A stretch of DNA of 60,660 bases, taken from Acidobacteriota bacterium (GTDB taxonomy: Bacteria; Actinomycetota; Acidimicrobiia; Acidimicrobiales; RAAP-2). The position numbers and the translations under genes were made by a program. Of this stretch, positions 54,483-60,660 are shown piece by piece. Every line of letters starts with the position of its first letter. Within the stretch, counting starts at the first letter, position 1. The notes beneath the pieces were generated by a model. It saw nothing but the letters and a program-made list of their open reading frames with translations. It was not told the DNA's origin and did not search any database. The stretch spans positions 1 through 60,660 of the forward strand of contig JAGWHY010000006.1 in assembly GCA_028873575.1 (NCBI GenBank), in the 5' to 3' direction.

Positions 54483-55454
54483 TTAGCGAAAGCCGCTCAC
54501 CCAGTGGGGGCGGTAGGGCTTCTCGAGCATCGCGATTTCGTCGTCACTGAGTTCGAGATCAGTGGCGGCGACGGCGTCGGCGAGATGGTGCGCCTTGGTC
54601 GCGCCCACGATCGGACTCGTGACGACGGGATTCTTGAGGACCCACGCCAAGGCGATCTGGGCGGGCGTGACGCCGCGCTGCGCGGCGAGTTGGAGGACGG
54701 CCTCGACGACGGGCCGGTCGATGTCGTGGTAGAGACTGCGCCCGAATTCGTCGAGCTCGGATCGGTTCGTGGCCTCGTCCCACGGTCGCGTCAGTCGGCC
54801 GCGCGCGAGGGGGCTCCACGGAATAACGCCCACCCCTTGATCCGCGCAGAGGGGAAGCATCTCGCGCTCTTCTTCGCGGTACAACAGGTTGTAGTAGTTC
54901 TGCATGCTCACGAATTTCGTCCACCCGTTCGCGTCGGCGAGGTAGAGCGCCTTCGTGAACTGCCAGGCGTGCATGGACGACGCGCCGAGGTAGCGAACTT
55001 TGCCGGCCTTGACGACGTCGTGCAACGCCTCGAGAGTTTCCTCGATGGGTACGTTGTAGTCCCACCGATGGATTTGGTAGAGATCGATGTAGTCGGTGCC
55101 GAGGCGGCGCAGACTGTTGTCAACCTCGCTCAGAATCGCCTTGCGCGATAGACCTTCGCCATTGGGGCCGGGTCGCATGCGACCGTGGACCTTGGTCGCG
55201 ATCACGACGTCGTCGCGCGAGGTCATCGACAGCAGGGTCTGGCCGGTGATTTCCTCGCTACTACCGGCCGAGTACACGTTGGCGGTGTCGAAGAAGTTAA
55301 TGCCCGCGTCGAGGGCTTGACGAAAGAACGGCACGGCGGCGTCCTTGTCGAGTGACCACGGCTGGTTGCCGCGCGACGGCTCGCCGTAACTCATGCAGCC
55401 CAAGCAAATCTTGGAGACTTGCAGTCCGGTATTGCCTAACGTGACGTAGTCCAT
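54483..55454 (-). CDS. Aldo/keto reductase
   Basis: 323 aa. The NADPH-dependent family tetrad is complete: Asp56, Tyr61, Lys88 and His128. The loop C-L-G-C-M-S-Y-G near the start and W-S-P-L-A-R-G-R-L-T later are usual. It resembles the YdhF/IolS type. Aldehyde or ketone substrate not known. Confidence 0.92.
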   Translation of the reverse strand: MDYVTLGNTGLQVSKICLGCMSYGEPSRGNQPWSLDKDAAVPFFRQALDAGINFFDTANVYSAGSSEEITGQTLLSMTSRDDVVIATKVHGRMRPGPNGEGLSRKAILSEVDNSLRRLGTDYIDLYQIHRWDYNVPIEETLEALHDVVKAGKVRYLGASSMHAWQFTKALYLADANGWTKFVSMQNYYNLLYREEEREMLPLCADQGVGVIPWSPLARGRLTRPWDEATNRSELDEFGRSLYHDIDRPVVEAVLQLAAQRGVTPAQIALAWVLKNPVVTSPIVGATKAHHLADAVAATDLELSDDEIAMLEKPYRPHWVSGFR

Positions 55455-55499
55455 GAAGGCACTCTACTGAGCGGACGATAAAGCGTCGCGTCCGTGGAT

Positions 55500-55775
55500 C
55501 TATCCGTGGGGTGGTTCGCGAAGTATCGCGAGTTGACGTTGGTACTCGTCCGCGCTCAATTCGCCGCGCGCGAAACGCTCTTGCAAGATCACGAGGGCAC
55601 TTGACGCCGGACCCGCGACTGGACCCGGCGACGGCGCGACGTGAGCGGTCGCGGGGGGACGTCGAAGGATTATGACGAGTGCTACGCCCAACGCGATGAG
55701 CACGGCAATCAACATCACGGCCATCACGAGAAGTCCGGGTCCCGGATACGCACGACTCTGCCAGTCGAACCCCAC
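55500..55775 (-). CDS. SHOCT domain membrane protein
   Basis: 91 aa. One membrane helix (about 14–37) then a Pro/Ala linker and a C-terminal SHOCT helix-pair (L-Q-E-R-F-A-R-G-E-L-S-A-D-E-Y-Q-R-Q-L). Such domains serve as oligomerisation modules. No function assigned. Confidence 0.82.
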   Translation of the reverse strand: MGFDWQSRAYPGPGLLVMAVMLIAVLIALGVALVIILRRPPATAHVAPSPGPVAGPASSALVILQERFARGELSADEYQRQLAILREPPHG

Positions 55776-55929
55776 GACGATCTCCTCTGCGGTCGCGAAT
55801 GCCCTACGTCAGTAGGTCTACCCGCGAGGGTCATCGACGGCTCAGGGTCCAAAGTCACTTTGGGCCGCCACGAGAAAGAACGCGATCATCACCGACGCGA
55901 GATCGCGCCACGCAACATGCGCTCAACAG

Positions 55930-55966
55930 CCCTCCCCCGGTGATCGTGACGATCGCCGGGGGAGGG
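55930..55966. terminator. Terminator-like hairpin after katG
   Basis: A long stem of 16 bases (CCCTCCCCCGG... and GCCGGGGGAGGG) with a 5-base loop lies just after the katG stop, minus strand. No T-run follows. It probably ends the furA–katG transcript. The rest of 55776–55973 shows no gene. Confidence 0.65.
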
Positions 55967-55973
55967 AACGTCG

Positions 55974-58202
<2,229 letters not shown>

Positions 58203-58235
58203 TTACGTTCGTCGACCGGATTCGTGGCGTGATGT

Positions 58236-58727
58236 TCACGCGAGACGAGCCTCTCGTGCATCGGCGTCGCGTCGCCGACGAGCCGGCGAGTCAAAGGCCG
58301 TGGGCGCGCGACCTTCGCTGACGCACGAGGGGCAGCGGCCCCAGTAGACGACCTCGGCTTCGTCAATCTCGAAACCTTGATCGTCGGCGGCCGTCAAACA
58401 GGGAACGTCACCGACCGCGCAGTCGACGTCCACGAGACGTCCGCAGGCGCGACAGATTAAGTGGTGATGATTGTCGTTCACGCGCGTCTCGTACCGAGCG
58501 GGCGAGCCCACCGGTTGAATACGGCGCAGCGCGCCCTTTTCGACGAGGACGCTGAGGGCGTCGTACACCGCCTGGCGTGAGATGGTGCCGAGGTCGGCTT
58601 CCGCGACCTCGACGACGTCGTCGGCCGTCAAGTGCGGGCGACGCGAAACCGCTCGCCACACCGAGAGACGTTGCGCCGTTGCCTGAACGCCGAGGTCGCG
58701 CAGGTAGTCGGCGGGGTTGTTGGTCAC
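58236..58727 (-). CDS. furA: Fur family regulator FurA
   Basis: 163 aa from the GTG at 58727, which has no ribosome site and follows a −10 like GATAGT, so a leaderless transcript is plausible as in mycobacteria. The helix-turn-helix ([11 protein letters not shown] and [10 protein letters not shown]) and metal region [11 protein letters not shown] and C-P-S-C are complete. It represses katG and itself in relatives; peroxide or iron relieves repression. Confidence 0.92.
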   Translation of the reverse strand: MTNNPADYLRDLGVQATAQRLSVWRAVSRRPHLTADDVVEVAEADLGTISRQAVYDALSVLVEKGALRRIQPVGSPARYETRVNDNHHHLICRACGRLVDVDCAVGDVPCLTAADDQGFEIDEAEVVYWGRCPSCVSEGRAPTAFDSPARRRRDADAREARLA

Positions 58728-58760
58728 GATTCTTGACACTATCAAATACTTGACTGAGTC
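58728..58760 (-). promoter_or_regulatory. furA promoter/operator region
   Basis: On the plus strand the AT-rich block has two TTGAC copies, TTGACAC (58733–58739) and TTGACTG (58750–58756), 17 bases apart, and the palindrome GACTGAGTC (58752–58760). It lies directly upstream of the furA start, the place where FurA binds in mycobacteria. The exact box is not defined. Confidence 0.5.
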
Positions 58761-58881
58761 TAAAAGATTGTCGGCTCCCACGCGTTCGCTCTCGCGCCGG
58801 TTACGGAGGAGTCCGTAGGCTCCTACGACGTAGGACGTGGCGTCGAGTGGCGCTCCCCCACGACGAAAGAAGAGGTCTTCC

Positions 58882-60030
58882 GTGAATCCAATTCCCGCGA
58901 CGAGCCGTCAATTGCGTTCCACTGTTGATGACGGGGGCACCCTCACGCTTTCGCTCGTTGAGGTGCCGATCGGCGAACTCGGCGACGACGAGGTTCTGCT
59001 CAAGGTGGAGGCGGCACCGATCAATCCTTCCGACTTGGGGCTCCTCTTGGCCGGCGCGGACGTCGCGTCGGCGAAGTTGGTCGCGGCGAATGGCGCGCCC
59101 GAAGTGGTCATGACGATCGAACCCGGGATTCTGCGCGCGCTCGGCGGACGACTGAACGCGTCGATGCCCGTCGGCAACGAAGGCGCCGGAACCGTTGTCG
59201 CGACGGGCTCGAGCGCGCACGCGCGAGCGCTGCTCGGTCGTACCGTGAGCGTGGCGGGCGGCGCGATGTACGCCGAGTACCGCGTGGTCGACGCTAGTCA
59301 GTGTCTCGTGTTGCCCGAAGGTACGCCCGCGCGTCTCGGCGCGTCGTCTTTCGTCAATCCTCTCACCGCGCTCGGCATGGTCGCGACCATGCGCCGCGAG
59401 GGTCACACCGCGCTGGTGCACACGGCCGCGGCGTCGAACTTGGGGCAGATGTTGGTCCGGCTGTGCGCGAGTGAGGGCGTACCCCTCGTGAACGTGGTGC
59501 GACGCCCCGAACAGGCGGCGCTGCTACGCGGTCTCGGGGCGCAGTACGTGTGCGACTCGAGTTCAGGGAACTTCATGAGTGAGCTCATTGACGCGGTGAA
59601 GGCAACCTCGGCCACGCTGGCCTTTGACGCGACGGGCGGGGGAAACTTGGCGAGTCAGATTCTGACCGCCATGGAAGTGGCGGCCAGCGCGTCGGCCGCT
59701 TCCTACAGTCGCTACGGATCAACGACTCATAAGCAGGTCTACATCTACGGCGGGCTTGACCGCAGCCCCACCACCTTGACGCGAAGCTTTGGCTTCGCGT
59801 GGGGTGTTGGGGGATGGCTGCTGACCCCGTTCTTGCAACAGATTGGTCCCGAGGGCTTCGCGGCACTTCGTCAACGGGTCGCCGAGGAATTGACGACGAC
59901 CTTCGCGAGTTCCTACAGCCGAGAGATCTCGCTCGAGCAAGCGCTCGATCCCGAGGTCATCGCCTCGTACGCGCGTCAAGCAACGGGCGAGAAGTACCTC
60001 GTCGCGCCGCACGCGTCGTCGTTGACGTAA
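58882..60030 (+). CDS. Zinc-type alcohol dehydrogenase/quinone oxidoreductase family protein
   Basis: 382 aa MDR-family protein, GTG start with GAAGAGG. Groups: N-terminal GroES-like half with A-A-P-I-N-P-S-D (near 47) and G-N-E-G-A-G-T-V, then a Rossmann half with A-A-A-S-N-L-G-Q-M. The zinc Cys/His ligands of true alcohol dehydrogenases are missing, so it is likely a quinone-reductase type. Substrate unknown. Confidence 0.88.
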   Translation: MNPIPATSRQLRSTVDDGGTLTLSLVEVPIGELGDDEVLLKVEAAPINPSDLGLLLAGADVASAKLVAANGAPEVVMTIEPGILRALGGRLNASMPVGNEGAGTVVATGSSAHARALLGRTVSVAGGAMYAEYRVVDASQCLVLPEGTPARLGASSFVNPLTALGMVATMRREGHTALVHTAAASNLGQMLVRLCASEGVPLVNVVRRPEQAALLRGLGAQYVCDSSSGNFMSELIDAVKATSATLAFDATGGGNLASQILTAMEVAASASAASYSRYGSTTHKQVYIYGGLDRSPTTLTRSFGFAWGVGGWLLTPFLQQIGPEGFAALRQRVAEELTTTFASSYSREISLEQALDPEVIASYARQATGEKYLVAPHASSLT

Positions 60031-60108
60031 CCGCTTAATCCGAGTCGCGGACGTCACGCGACGACGTTGACTTATGTGGCGCGAGGACCCTGTGCGTAGA
60101 GTGAATCG

Positions 60109-60660
60109 GTGCCGGAACTCGACCTCTCTCGATTAACCCTCGAGCAGGCGGCGTCCGCGTTGGCACGTCGCGATTTTTCGCCGGTGGATCTACTGGAGGC
60201 GACGTTGCGTCGCGTTGACGCGACCGAGCCCACCGTCAACGCACTGGTGAGCGTGCTGAGAGATTCGGCGCGAGAGACTGCGCGACAAGCTGACCTGGAA
60301 ATCGCCGCTGGTCGCTACCGCGGACCACTCCACGGCATTCCCCTGGCGGTTAAGGATCTCTTTGACGTCGTGGGAAGTCCGACGACGGCCTCGTCGAAAG
60401 TTCGACCCGATTACTACCCGGAGCGCGACGCGCACGTGATCGCACTTTTGAATGCGGCCGGCGCGATCCCCGTGGCGAAGGCCCACACGCACGAGTTCGC
60501 CTACGGGGGCATTACCCCTCAATCCCATAATCCTTGGGACGTGACGCGCATTACGGGTGGCTCGAGTGGTGGTTCGGCCGCCGCGGTCGCGACGGGTGAG
60601 GCCCTCTTCGCCTTGGGCACCGACACGGCGGGTTCGATTCGCATTCCGTCGTCGTGCTGC
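60109..60660 (+). CDS. Amidase signature family protein, N-terminal part
   Basis: 184 codons, cut by the right edge. The GTG at 60109 begins [10 protein letters not shown]. The catalytic Lys region P-L-A-V-K-D and the signature [12 protein letters not shown], with G-T-D-T-A-G-S-I-R, are present, so the Ser–Ser–Lys triad should be intact. It resembles GatA-like amidases; an amide hydrolase or an aminotransferase subunit cannot be separated here. A long opposite-strand frame (60190–60528) is a shadow. Confidence 0.9.
   Translation, partial: MPELDLSRLTLEQAASALARRDFSPVDLLEATLRRVDATEPTVNALVSVLRDSARETARQADLEIAAGRYRGPLHGIPLAVKDLFDVVGSPTTASSKVRPDYYPERDAHVIALLNAAGAIPVAKAHTHEFAYGGITPQSHNPWDVTRITGGSSGGSAAAVATGEALFALGTDTAGSIRIPSSCC

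Noticed and set aside
60190-60528. Minus-strand frame of 112 codons
   Set aside because: It is opposite the amidase, which shows the amidase signature.

Overview
The window is a chromosomal segment from an actinobacterium. The main evidence is gene order. The gyrA–gyrB–DUF721–recF–dnaN–dnaA block, followed by rpmH–rnpA–yidD–yidC–khpB–rsmG–parA–parB and then the cwlM-like–trxA–trxB block, is the order known around the replication origin of Mycobacterium and relatives. Actinobacterial neighbourhoods such as DUF6049–murJ–pcnA, padR–ino1–DUF5318 and furA–katG support this. The base composition is GC-rich and many genes start with GTG. A placement in or near Acidimicrobiia is only a guess. No mobile element, prophage, CRISPR array, tRNA or rRNA was seen.

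Layout. 1–6.1 kb, minus strand: a complete peptide/solute ABC importer (binding protein, two permeases, two ATPases) running into a truncated acetamidase/formamidase gene. 6.4–9.1 kb, plus: a nucleotide-sugar-type SDR, an ECF sigma factor and a one-pass membrane protein of unknown function. 9.1–12.7 kb: an ABC-F ATPase, a CoA-transferase and a DsbA-family protein. 12.7–21.3 kb, minus: gyrA, gyrB, a DciA-like gene, recF, dnaN and dnaA. 21.5–26.6 kb, plus: ribosomal protein L34 through parB, with three parS sites just before parA. DnaA-box-like sequences lie in dnaA–dnaN, dnaA–rpmH and downstream of parB, so the origin is in this interval.

26.7–33.8 kb, minus: a CwlM-like peptidoglycan-binding protein, thioredoxin and its reductase, a small membrane protein, a DegV protein, MurJ lipid II flippase and a DUF6049 surface protein. 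This stretch joins redox control and cell-wall synthesis. 33.8–41.9 kb: the CCA-adding enzyme, inositol phosphate synthase with its PadR-type neighbour, DUF5318, panB, the rpsF–ssb–rpsR–rplI ribosomal operon, dnaB and a small unknown protein.

42–49.8 kb: an SDR dehydrogenase, RlmN, an MFS exporter, a three-gene 2-oxoacid dehydrogenase operon (E1α, E1β, E2, no E3), a Bcp peroxiredoxin and an orphan response regulator. 50–60.7 kb is more accessory: a secreted repeat protein that looks like an eight-bladed propeller, a small ParB/Srx-like unknown, a GNAT acetyltransferase, a secreted SGNH hydrolase, a short MscS channel, an aldo/keto reductase, a SHOCT protein, katG with its FurA regulator, a zinc-type dehydrogenase and the start of an amidase.

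Most of the window is core chromosome. Translational coupling by overlapping stop and start codons is very frequent. The items I find most unusual are the acidic and basic tail on ribosomal protein S18, the repeat protein at 50–51.4 kb, alternative hairpins in the rpsF leader, genes whose conserved start has no standard initiation codon (cwlM-like and the gene after dnaB), and DnaA boxes far from the dnaA–dnaN gap.
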